From Musa acuminata AAA Group (lineage: Eukaryota; Streptophyta; Magnoliopsida; Zingiberales; Musaceae), in assembly GCF_036884655.1 (NCBI RefSeq), contig NC_088337.1:30285001-30349000 (forward strand): a DNA stretch of 64,000 nucleotides, given 5' to 3'. The notes below the pieces were generated by a model that did no database searches, had not been told where the DNA came from, and worked only from the letters and a program-made list of their open reading frames with translations. Within the stretch, counting starts at the first letter, position 1. Every line of letters starts with the position of its first letter. Of this stretch, positions 1-8,730 are shown in pieces. The position numbers and the translations under genes are program-made.

Positions 1-858
1 AAGTTAATACATTTCGATTGAGATATATAATCGAATAATAAAGAATAAAATTGATCGGTCCAAAATTTATGTTGAGATATAATTGGTTGTAGTTCTTTGT
101 ATGAGTACGATCATATAGAATCCTTGAAGATATTTTAATAGTTATGACATGAATAATTACAAGTAATTATGCTAAAAATTTGTTTATATCGTTCTCCGTT
201 TTGTTGATGAGAAAACGGGAGAAATATATGAATTGATGCTATGAACACTAATGCTATACTTGCATCATCAAGAGATATATGAATTGATATGATTGCCATA
301 TTTGCAATGCTTGCATCGTTAAGAGATATATGAATTGATGCTATGATTGCCAAACTTGCATCATGCCATGTTTGCATCATGCGTTAAGATATCAAGAACT
401 TGTATTGTAATTTTACACGTTGATATCTTACCATGTGATGAAATGCTACAATTGATAAACACTTGAAATGTTTGCGTTATGATATCAAAAGCTTACATCG
501 CAATTTTACATGTTGATATTTGATAATAGCAAACTTGCATGATGATAAAACTTGATATTATGTTTTTCATGCAATCAGTTGAACTAATATCACAAACACT
601 TGATTGTGGTACTTCTCCTTTTTGTTGATGACAAAGGGGGAGAAGTATGTTGATGACATGACATGTTATGCATAAGTTTATGCATAAGTTCATGATGACG
701 TGTTGCAAGTATTCATGAGGAATATTGCAATGACTTGAATTCAGTTTGAATTCAAGGTTCTATCAATATGGCATATTGATAGGGGGAGTTTGTTTAAACT
801 CCGGGAGTTAAGTTTAACTCCGTCATCAAGTGGTTGTCATCATAAAAAAGGGGGAGAT
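1..858 (+). mobile_element. 3' internal end of a truncated SIRE-like Copia element
   Basis: Non-coding 3' internal sequence of a retrotransposon cut by the window edge. It resembles the stretch just before the 3' LTR of the complete element (about 12720-13358). Both hold repeated motifs of the form gagatatatgaattgatgct with nearby ttgcatcat, several ggggggag-type purine tracts, and a final polypurine tract directly abutting an LTR. No convincing protein is encoded; short open frames on either strand lack recognisable domains. Confidence 0.75.
843..858 (+). other. Polypurine tract before LTR
   Basis: The run aaaaaagggggagat lies immediately before the TGTTGAATC start of the LTR. It matches the tract before the 3' LTR of the second element (about 13345-13358). 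This is the expected plus-strand primer site of a Copia retrotransposon. Confidence 0.8.
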
Positions 859-2808
859 TGTTGAATCTCGTATTTTGATGATGAAACTACTTGATATATG
901 TTTATGATTTAATCTGCGGTTTGAGTGACGCAGGATGCTTCGATTAGGATGAGACAATTAAAGCAGGAAAATCATGTTGTGCCGAAGGAACATGTCAGAA
1001 GATTGGACGTCGGGCCGGTGGATCGGTCAACGTATCGACAGAAGGCTTCGGGTCGTGGACTCGGGCATCGGGCCAAGAAGCGCGGGTATTGTGCCAAGGA
1101 TATCGGAGTTGCGGAGTCAACTGGCCGATTGGGCAATAGGCTGTAGGAGAAGACGATGCGTCGAAGAATCGGACAAAGCGTCGAGAGACCAATGACATGC
1201 CGGACAACTTGGTTAATTGCTTAGGATTAATTGTCTCGATCGAAGTTTGTTTTAATTATGCAGGATTAACTATGATAACGATGAAGACATAAAGCGAAAC
1301 AAAGTGTCGAAGTCAAGCGCGAAGGATTTTTTGCAAGTTCGAGAGTTCGACGGAAGTCCGAAGGTTCGTCGGGAATGCTACCGGAACTAGCCGAGAATGA
1401 GTTGGGAGCTTGCCGAAGGGTTTTTCGGAAGCTCGCCGGAAGGTTCGTTGGAAGTTCGCGGAGCTCGCCGAGAAAGATCGGAGCTTGCCGAAGAAGCTCG
1501 TTGGAACTCGCTAGATCAAATCGTGAAGTCTAGGAGCTTGCCGGAAGTCCGTAGAATGGTTTCCGAGAGTTCATCGGAAGGCCGTCGGAAGTTTACCGGA
1601 AGCTCGCCAGAAGAAGTCTTGACTTGCGGACTTTGTAATAGCTTAGAAAATGTCTTTAAATTCATAGTTAGCATATTAATTAGGGTTAGGATTAGGTGTT
1701 AATCCTATAACCTAAGTAGGGGCCAATTAGGCCCAAGTTCAGACTGGTTTGGGCCAAGTTTGGAGCCAAACCAAGTGAGCCGAAATAGTGTAAGAGGTGG
1801 CACCGCCAGGGTTGGAGGTGGCACCGCCCAGGAGAAGATCTCCCAGCGAAGGTGGGCGGTGCAACCGCCCCAGGCAGGAGGTGGCACCGCCTGGGCTTAG
1901 TCTCCGAGGGAGATTGGGCGATGCAACCTCCCCTGACAGAGAGGTAGCACCGCCTGAGCTCGGTCTTCGAGCTCTGGCAGGAGGTGCAACCGTCTCAGTC
2001 ATGAGGTGGCACCGCCTGGGGCTCAGTCACCGAGGCCGACTCAGGCGGTGCAACCGCCCTTGACAGAGAGGTGCAACCGCCTGGGCTTAGTCTTCGAGCT
2101 CTACCAGGCGGTGCAACCTCTCCAGTCAGGAGGTGCAACCGCCTGATCCCGGAATTCCGGGATTTGATCGTTTTGAGCTCCAAATTTGAATTGGGTTGGG
2201 GCCTATAAATACCCCACCCATTCAGCACTGAAAAGATAGAGATATACACCGAAATCTTGATCTTTTCTGTGATTCTTAGAGCTCAAAATTGTTGTAAAAG
2301 TCCTAAAGTTCTCCTCCCTCTGTTCTTCAAGTTTTGAGTTGTAAAGAGAGGAGAGAAAGGTTCTGTAAGGGTTGTCTCCTGAGCCCGTCAAAAGGAGTGA
2401 AACTGTAAAAGGGTAGTTGGCCTTCGCCTATTGAAGGAAGGCCTCTAGTTGACGTCGGTGACCTCGTCGGTGGAGGAAGCCAAAAGTGGAGTAGGTCAAG
2501 ACTGACCAAACCACTCTAAATCTCTGGTTTGCTTTTACTTTGAGCACTTTATCATTACTGCAAACCTCCTACATAGCTACTGCCCTCTGCGCTTTTACGA
2601 ACGAGTTTCTAAGTTCTGATCTTTCCGAATCTGCCTTTAGACGTAAATCGGTGTTTTCGTACGATCATTACATTTCAGTTTACGTTTACGTTTTGACTCC
2701 ATTTATAACTGCAAACTGCCTTCTGCGCATTTATAAAACGCATCTCAAAGTTCAGTATCTTCAGAATCAGTATTTAGACGTAAACTACGTTTAGACGTAA
2801 AACTGCGT
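859..2808 (+). mobile_element. SIRE-like LTR, truncated at its 3' end
   Basis: This sequence matches the two LTRs at 6756-8680 and 13359-15307 over most of its length. In order it has the TGTTGAATCTCG start, a region rich in cggaagttcgccgg motifs, the GGCGGTGCAACCGCC palindrome array (about 1795-2145), the 18-bp palindrome at 2146-2163, a TATA box, and the start of the agacgtaaactgcg tandem array. Similarity stops abruptly near 2808, after about two array units. The rest of the array, the C-rich tract and the terminal CCTAACA are missing. It is more diverged than the other two LTRs are from each other, so it belongs to a different, probably older, insertion. Confidence 0.85.
2204..2211 (+). 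promoter_or_regulatory. TATA box of truncated LTR
   Basis: TATAAATA in the context ggggcctataaataccccaccc, directly downstream of the palindrome array. The same context occurs in the other two LTRs, so it is the probable retrotransposon core promoter. Confidence 0.65.
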
Positions 2809-3306
2809 TTTGTTCCTTGTCGTTGAACGGTGCATTTACAAGATTAGTTTCGAAAGTGGATAGTTTTTTGTTTTCTTGGATGGATATATATTGTATCCTT
2901 CTAAAGCTTGGAATTGGCATATGTCGTGTTGACATTCATGTAGTCCATTTTATTGGAATTACATAAAATATTTAAAATAATTTCATGTTTTTTTTATTGT
3001 TGTTGAATTAAAATATATTGATAAATCAATCGAAGGGCCAATCGGATCGTTAGAAATGACTAAATTTAGAACACTTAGCATGATTTGCTAATTGATTGAT
3101 AACTTTATTCCACTTACTAAAAACATGAAAAAACTATAAATTCATCAAATTGAAGAATATGGAAGAAAAATATCCATAATAATAACAATAAAAACGTGTC
3201 CAAGTGATTGATCATATTCTACCAAGCCATATCTCTCTCTCTCTCTCTCTCTCTCTCATTGCTTTATTCGCGTATCTAAATTGAGCTTCTAAATCACATT
3301 TTGACC
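2809..3306. other. Spacer between two retrotransposons
   Basis: AT-rich DNA without a recognisable gene. It holds a CT microsatellite at 3232-3257. It may be the original chromosomal DNA between two independent insertions. Confidence 0.5.
3232..3257. repeat. (CT)n microsatellite
   Basis: An uninterrupted run of about 13 TC/CT units. Confidence 0.95.
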
Positions 3307-3697
3307 TTTTGGAGCTAGCCCAAGAAAATTTACCAAAGGGTAATTTTGGTAACCCGACAAAGACAATAAAGCGGAAATAATAAAAGTGACAAGAACACCA
3401 GATTTACGTGATTCGGTCAATTGACCTATATCCACGGCAAACACTACTATAAAAAGGAGACTATTACAAATGCCTTAGGAAGATGTTCCTAGGCCATAAA
3501 ACAAGAAAAACCTCAACTATAAGCCCAAACTATTTAATTGAGTATAGACTTAAACCCAAAGCAAACACTTAGGTTTTTCTTGTGGTGCCACTTGTGGTGC
3601 ATCTAACTTCAAAGTTCAAATCCTTATTTATAGTTCCAATATGAGATAACAAGCCTGATTTTCCCGATGTGGGACTATGAGACTTGCCAAACTAACA
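3307..3697 (-). repeat. 3' LTR of the Copia element
   Basis: About 391 bp, related to the interrupted right-hand LTR. The right edge ...gccaaactaaca is the TG end on the minus strand. It contains the uninterrupted form of the site into which the SIRE-like element inserted in the other LTR (aggtttttcttgtggtgcc, near 3570-3590). Confidence 0.9.
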
Positions 3698-3869
3698 AAT
3701 CTTTCACCTTCTTCATAAAAGCCCCAACGGGCAATCATCAATAATGAACACCAACCAAGTCAAAGCACTATTTGAACTTGTAAATCGGAAGAGGCTTCGT
3801 AAGCATATCAGTTGGACTGTCCTTCGTATGAATTTTCTGAACAATGACTTTTCTCTCAGCAATAGTATC
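3698..3869 (-). pseudogene. Remnant RNase H end of Copia pol
   Basis: On the minus strand this short stretch translates to a piece with the motif DMLTKPLP, the hallmark C-terminal end of Copia RNase H, followed by in-frame stops and the LTR. It is fused directly to the start of the reverse transcriptase region at about 3868. The roughly 1.5 kb that should separate the two is therefore absent. Confidence 0.75.
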
Positions 3870-4754
3870 TTATTTGCATCCAACAATTTTCTTACCCGAA
3901 GGCGGCTTCACAGGATCCCAAGTTCTATTTTGATTGAGAGATTCAATTTCTTCATTCATCGCGATCAACCACTTAGCGGAATTATCAGAAGAAACTGCAT
4001 CTGAGTAGGAAGTAGGCTCACAAACTTCACTTGTTTCTTCTGCAACAGATAAAGCATATGCAAACAAATTTGCATATCTTTGTGGTGGTCGAATATCTTT
4101 CCGTGGTCTATCCTTGGCTATGGAATATTGCTCTTCCTCTGTATCATCTGCCTCAGTAGACTCGGGACCATCTACTAGCATTCTTTGAGTAGAAGAGTTC
4201 GACTTAAAAGAATCTGAACTACTAATCTCAAGCTCCACCTGCTTCTGCGCACTATCATTTGTACAACTAGTAGATTCCTCTTTAGAAGATAACATAGACA
4301 ATTCATCAAAAGTAACATCTCTACTTATTACAAATTTTGGGGATTTGGGATCAGAACACCAGTATCTTTTCACCCCAGAAACATACCAAAGGAAAATACA
4401 TTTTTTAGCTCGAGGCTCTAATTTTCCTTCATTTATATGCATGTGTGCTAGACACCCAAAAATTTTTAAATCAGAGTAATCAGCAGGAGTGCCTGACCAA
4501 ACTTCCTTTAGAGTTTTAAAGTTAAGTGTCGTAGAAGAAGAGCGGTTGACAACGTAACAGGCCATATTAATCGTCTTTGCCCAAAAGTCCTTTGTCAACC
4601 CTGCATTTGAGATCATACACCTTGCTCTCTCCAAAAGTGTTTTGTTCATACGTTTGGCCATACCATTTTGCTGAGCTGTCATCCTAACAGTGCGATGCCG
4701 AATGATTCCTTCATTTTTGTAAAATTCATTAAAGTCACCTTCACAAAATTCCAT
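3870..4754 (-). pseudogene. Copia pol fragment: integrase core/C-terminus to start of RT
   Basis: A 294-residue open stretch. It begins within the integrase catalytic core, with NEGIIRHRTVRMTAQQNG followed by the NKTLLERARCM motif typical of Copia integrases. It continues through the integrase C-terminal domain (KIFGCLAHMH, then KRYWCSDPKSPKFVISRDV) and an acidic linker. It ends at WDPVKPPSGKKIVGCK, which marks the first residues of the Copia reverse transcriptase domain. The catalytic RT motifs are absent because of the deletion. The upstream frame is broken by stops, so no intact polyprotein can be made. Confidence 0.85.
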
Positions 4755-5033
4755 GCCATTATATGTTCGAAGCCGCTTAATCTGTTTACCTGTTTACTTC
4801 TCAATCAAAGCCTTCCATTGTTTAAAGGTTGGAAAAACATCATTTTTATGCTTCAAAAAATAAACCAAACTTTCCTGGAATAATCGTCAATGAAAGTCAA
4901 CATATATCTAGCACCACCCTGAACATGAGCTGGACCCCAAAGGTCTGAATGAATATAGTCAAGAGTACCATTTGTTTTGTGAACTGTCGGAGAATTGAAG
5001 CTTACTCTTTTCTATTTTCCAAAAATGCAGTTT
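4755..5033 (-). pseudogene. Broken Copia integrase core
   Basis: Minus-strand translation shows fragments of the integrase zinc-binding end (CENCIFGK) and catalytic core (HSDLWGPAHV, FIDDYSRKVW), separated by in-frame stops. These hold the first two acidic residues of the DDE triad; the third lies in the adjoining open stretch to the left. The stops show that this copy is dead. Confidence 0.75.
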
Positions 5034-5510
5034 TCACAAAAATCCAGTGGCCCAATACTCTGTCCGCAAAGTAGACTCCTTTTGCTCAATATACTCAAAA
5101 CATTTTTCGCTCATATGACCCAAACGCATATGCCATAATTTGGTGATGTCAGAATCAGACAATGATGATGACGAGACTACAATCGAGCCTGTGATAGTAG
5201 TTCCCTGCATAATATATAAGCTACCAGACCTACAAGCTTTCATAACAACAAGAGCATTTCTGGAAACTTTCATAACTCCACCTTCAGTTGTGTATTTACA
5301 CCCAATGGCCTCTAGGGTGCCTAAAGAGATAAGATTTTTTTTAAAATCAGGAACATGTCTAACATTAGTGAGCGACCTCACAATACTATCATGTATTTTA
5401 ATTTGGATTGTTCCTCTACCAACAACATCACATGCTGCATTATTGCCCATCAAAACAATTCCACCATTACAAGATTCATATGTGGAAAACAAATCTCTAT
5501 TAGGATACAT
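5034..5510 (-). pseudogene. Copia protease and GAG-pre-integrase fragment
   Basis: A 158-residue open stretch with the conserved [16 protein letters not shown] segment downstream of the Copia protease active site, then [13 protein letters not shown], the first half of the integrase HHCC zinc finger. The protease active-site motif DSGCS lies just upstream at 5517-5531. The C-terminal residues after the finger look frameshifted. Confidence 0.85.
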
Positions 5511-5862
5511 GTGATAAGAACAACCAGAATCTAAAATCCATTCATTTTTAGACCTCGTCCTGTCATCAATAGCAGAGAAAATAATTACAACATTCTCATC
5601 GGTTGCTATACTAGCTTCAGCGGATTCAATAGTTTTCTCAACAAATTTTTCCTTTTGATTTAATTTATTTTTTTAATTTAAAGCAATCAGCTTTAATGTG
5701 CCCTATTTTATGACAATATCTGCATTCCAAATTTCTATGTCTGGATTTAGATCTAGATTTAGATCTACTACTGTCAAATTCCCTTTTATCTGTTCTCCCC
5801 CTAACAACCAGACCTTCAACCTAATTCTCTCTACTTTCCCCAGTGATATTCCTGTCTATCTG
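5511..5862 (-). pseudogene. Copia gag-protease junction with CCHC knuckle
   Basis: Minus-strand translation shows a CCHC zinc knuckle (CRYCHKIGHIKADC) at 5683-5724 and the protease DSGCS motif at 5517-5531. They are joined by a linker interrupted by stops and frameshifts. The order gag, knuckle, protease is that of Ty1/copia. Confidence 0.75.
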
Positions 5863-6420
5863 CTATTTAGATTTTAGTATAGATTTAATTTCCTGATATG
5901 AAATTATTTCTTTTCCATAAATCATAGTATCACGGAAATGCTTAAAAGATTGAGAAAGAGAACACAAAAGTAACATGGCCTTATCCTCATCATCAATTTT
6001 TGCATCTATATTCTCCAAATCCATAACCAAGAAATCAAACTTATCAAGATGTGAGAGTATAGATGTACCTTCAGTCATCCGAAGCATATACAAACTCTGC
6101 TTTAAGTAGAGACGATTCTCTACTGTCCTCTTCGTATACAAGTCTTTAAGCTTGTCCCACATGCTCTTAGTCATAGTCTCCATAGCTACCTCCCGTAAAA
6201 CCTCATCAGAGAGATTTAAAATAATGCTGGATCGGGTCTTCTTATCCATACCCGCAAGATCTTCCTTTAACGTATCATCTGGAATGTTCTCAACTCCCTG
6301 TAGTGTCAAATCAACTCCATCTTGAACCAGAATTGCCTCCATCTTGAGTTGCCACATGCCGAAGTTGACATTTCTATCGAATTTCTCAACAATAATCTTT
6401 GTTATTGTCATCATTGCCAA
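5863..6420 (-). pseudogene. Copia gag (UBN2-type) fragment
   Basis: A 185-residue open stretch starting near the primer-binding site. It has the pattern of a Tork/TNT1-like gag: KFDRNVNFGMWQLKM near the start, then MWDKLKDLY, LYLKQSLYMLRM and LLCSLSQSFKHFRDTMIYG. These motifs belong to the UBN2/retrotransposon gag family, whose product forms the cytoplasmic virus-like particle. It is the best preserved piece of this element, but it no longer reads through to protease. Confidence 0.85.
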
Positions 6421-6436
6421 AAGATCCCGAAACCAG

Positions 6437-6448
6437 GCTCTGATACCA
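6437..6448 (-). other. Primer-binding site (initiator tRNA-Met type)
   Basis: On the minus strand the sequence TGGTATCAGAGC follows the LTR end after a few bases. It is the standard initiator-methionine tRNA primer site of plant Copia elements. Confidence 0.9.
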
Positions 6449-6451
6449 GTT

Positions 6452-6755
6452 TGTTAGAGCTAGCCCCAGGAAATTTATCAAAGGGTAATTTTGGTAACTC
6501 GACAAAGACAATAAAGCAGAAAGAATAAAAGCGACAAGAACACCAAATTTACGTGGTTCGGCCAATTGACCTATATCGACGGACGAATGAGGAGCAAATC
6601 ACTACTATAAAAGAGGGACTATTACAAATGTCTTAGGAAGATGTTCCTAGGCCATAAAACACCCAAAAATACTAAACAAGAAAAACCTCAACTATAAGCC
6701 CAAATTATTTAACTGAGTATGGACTTAAACCCAAAGCAAACACTTAGGTTTTTCT
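6452..6755 (-). repeat. 5' LTR of the Copia element, part 1 (interrupted)
   Basis: Similar to 3307-3600 in the left LTR, starting TGTTAGAGC. It stops at the SIRE-like insertion point and continues at 15313. Confidence 0.9.
6751..6755 (+). repeat. Target-site duplication, left copy
   Basis: TTTCT, identical to 15308-15312. The five-base length is the usual one for Copia integration. Confidence 0.9.
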
Positions 6756-7267
6756 TGTTGAATCTCGGATTTTGATGATGAAGTCAATTGTCATTTGTTG
6801 TCTAATCTATGTGTTGAGATAAGTGTGCAGGATTAACTACGATAGACAAGCAGCAGGAGTTGCACCGGAGTCAAGTCAATAATCACGTTGGGAGTTCGAG
6901 AGTTCGACGGAAGTTCGGACAGTCGTCGGAGGTTCTGCGGGAACAGATCCGAGAAGTCCAGGAGCTTTCCAAGCGAAGCTCGTCGGAACTCGCCAAGTGG
7001 ATCGTCGCAAAGTCCAGGAGTTTGCCGGAAGTCCGCAGGAGCATCACCGAGGGTTCATCGGATGATTAACGGAAGTTCGCCGGAAACTCGCCGGAAGAAG
7101 CGATTGACGCACCGAAGCAAAGCTGCAGAAATTGTCTTAGAATTAATCGTAGTTAGCACGTTGATTAAGTTGGAAATGGGAGGTGATCCCATTAGCTTAA
7201 TCTTGGGGCATTTGGGCCCTTGAAAAACCAAAATTGGGTCGAATGGAGCTACCCATTCGGGCCCTGA

Positions 7268-7650
7268 TTGCACCAAGAGGTGCAACCGCCCAAGCCAGGA
7301 GGTAGCACCGCCTGGGCTAAGCCTCCCAGGGAGACTGGGCGGTGCAACCGCCCTAGCCAGGAGGTGGCACCGCCTGGGGCTCAGCCTCCGAGCGAGACTG
7401 GGCGGTGCAACCTCTCCTAACAGAGAGGTAGCACCGCCTGAGCTCGGTCTTCGAGCTCTGGCAGGCGGTGCAACCGCCTCAGTCAGGAGGTGGCACCGCT
7501 TGGGCCTCAGTCTCCGAGCCAGACTCAGGCGGTGCAACCGCCCCTGATAGAGAGGTGCAACCGCCTGGGCTCAGTCTTCGAGCTCTGCCAGGCGGTGCAA
7601 CCGCTCCAGTCTCCCTGGGAGGCTGAGCCCCAGGCGGTGCCACCTGGGTT
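7268..7650 (+). repeat. GGCGGTGCAACCGCC palindrome array in LTR
   Basis: Irregular repeats alternating ggcggtgcaaccgcc-type palindromes with aggaggtggcaccgcctggg-type units, each containing the inverted pair GGCGGT/ACCGCC. The array ends directly at the TATA box. The same array lies at about 1795-2145 and 13875-14232, and a related one lies inside the element at 10803-10925. It is probably a U3 regulatory region, but no known factor site is identified. Confidence 0.8.
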
Positions 7651-7656
7651 GGGGCC

Positions 7657-7664
7657 TATAAATA
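7657..7664 (+). promoter_or_regulatory. TATA box of 5' LTR
   Basis: TATAAATA within ggggcctataaataccccaccc, just after the palindrome array and about 1.07 kb before the gag start. It is the probable promoter of the genomic RNA. Confidence 0.7.
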
Positions 7665-8208
7665 CCCCACCCATTCAGCACTGAAAATACACAGACCTAC
7701 ACCGAATTCTTGATCTTTTCTGTGATTCTAAGAGCTCGAAATTGTTGTTAAGTCCTAAAGTTCTCCTTCCTCTGTTCTTCAAGCTTTGAGTTGTAAAGAG
7801 AGGAGAGAAAAGCTCTATAAAGGTTGTCTCCTGAGCCTGTCAAAATGAGAGAAACTGTAAAAGGGCAGTTGGCCTTCGCCTATTGAAGGAAGGCCTCTAG
7901 TTGACGTCGGTGACCTCGTCGGTGGAGGAAGCCAAAAGTGGAGTAGGTCAAGACTGACCGAACCACTCTAAATCTCTGGTTTGCTTTTACTTTGAGCACT
8001 TTATCATTACTGCAAACCTCCTACATAGCTACTGCCCTCTGCGCTTTTACGAACGAGTTTCTAAGTTCTGATCTTTCCAAAACTGCCTTTAGACGTAAAT
8101 CGGTGTTTTCGTACGATCATTACATTGCAGTTTTCGTTTACGCTTTGACTTCATTTATAACTGTAAACTGCCTTCTACGCATTTATAAAACGCATCTCAA
8201 AGAATCAA

Positions 8209-8554
8209 CGTTTAGACGCAAACTGCGTTTAGACGTAAAACTGCGTTTAGACGCAAACTGCGTTTAGACGTAAAACTGCGTTTAGACGCAAACTGCGTTT
8301 AGACGTAAAACTGCATTTAGACGCAAACTGCGTTTAGACGTAAAACTGCGTTTAGACGTAAACTGCGTTTAGACGCAAACTGTGTTTAGACGCAAACTGC
8401 ATTTAGACGTAAAATTGTGTTTAGACGTAAACTGCGTTTAGACGCAAACTGCGTTTAGACACAAACTGCAGTTAGACGTAAAACTGCGTTTAGACGTAAA
8501 CTGTGTTTAGACGCAAACTGTGTTTAGACGCAAACTGCATTTAGACGTAAACTG
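8209..8554 (+). repeat. 17/18-bp tandem array in LTR
   Basis: About 20 head-to-tail units, alternating a 17-bp form (cgtttagacgcaaactg) and an 18-bp form (cgtttagacgtaaaactg). It lies downstream of the TATA box, so it should be in the transcribed R/U5 part. A matching array occurs in the 3' LTR and a two-unit stub in the truncated LTR. Confidence 0.95.
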
Positions 8555-8682
8555 TGCTAAATCTTAAGTAATCTTAGAATCGGCTTTATCGAACGAACGC
8601 AGCTTTCGGTTTTAATCGCTGAAAGATTTCCGCTGCACTAATTCACCCCCCCCCCCCTCTTAGTGCTCTCGATCCTAATAGT

Positions 8683-8694
8683 TGGTATCAGAGC
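8683..8694 (+). other. Primer-binding site (initiator tRNA-Met type)
   Basis: TGGTATCAGAGC two bases after the LTR end, the usual minus-strand primer site of plant Copia elements. Confidence 0.92.
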
Positions 8695-8730
8695 GGGGTT
8701 TACTCTCTAACAGATTAAAACCCAAGAGAG

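Larger units (their letters stand above)
6756..8680 (+). repeat. 5' LTR of the SIRE-like element
   Basis: 1925 bp, starting TGTTGAATC and ending CCTAATA; the 3' LTR ends CCTAACA. In order it has a GA/CGGAAG-rich zone (about 6890-7110), a palindrome array (about 7268-7650), a TATA box at 7657, a leader, a 17/18-bp tandem array (8209-8554) and a poly-C tract before the end. It differs from the 3' LTR mainly in a rearranged patch at about 7609-7648. Confidence 0.92.

Noticed and set aside
135..708. Minus-strand short open frames with repeated IASIHISL-like residues
   Set aside because: They arise from the repeated gatatatgaattgatgc DNA motif in non-coding retrotransposon sequence.
1797..2063. 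Open frames encoding repetitive APP/GGATS peptides within the LTRs (also near 7055-7537 and 13658-14140)
   Set aside because: They translate the palindrome array on either strand; the repetition is at the DNA level and there is no sign of a real protein.
3744..4004. Plus-strand frame across the Copia pol remnant
   Set aside because: It is the reverse of the minus-strand integrase/RNase H junction.
8209..8554. Regular short repeats resembling a CRISPR array
   Set aside because: Units are contiguous with no unique spacers, lie inside a plant LTR, and recur in the partner LTR.
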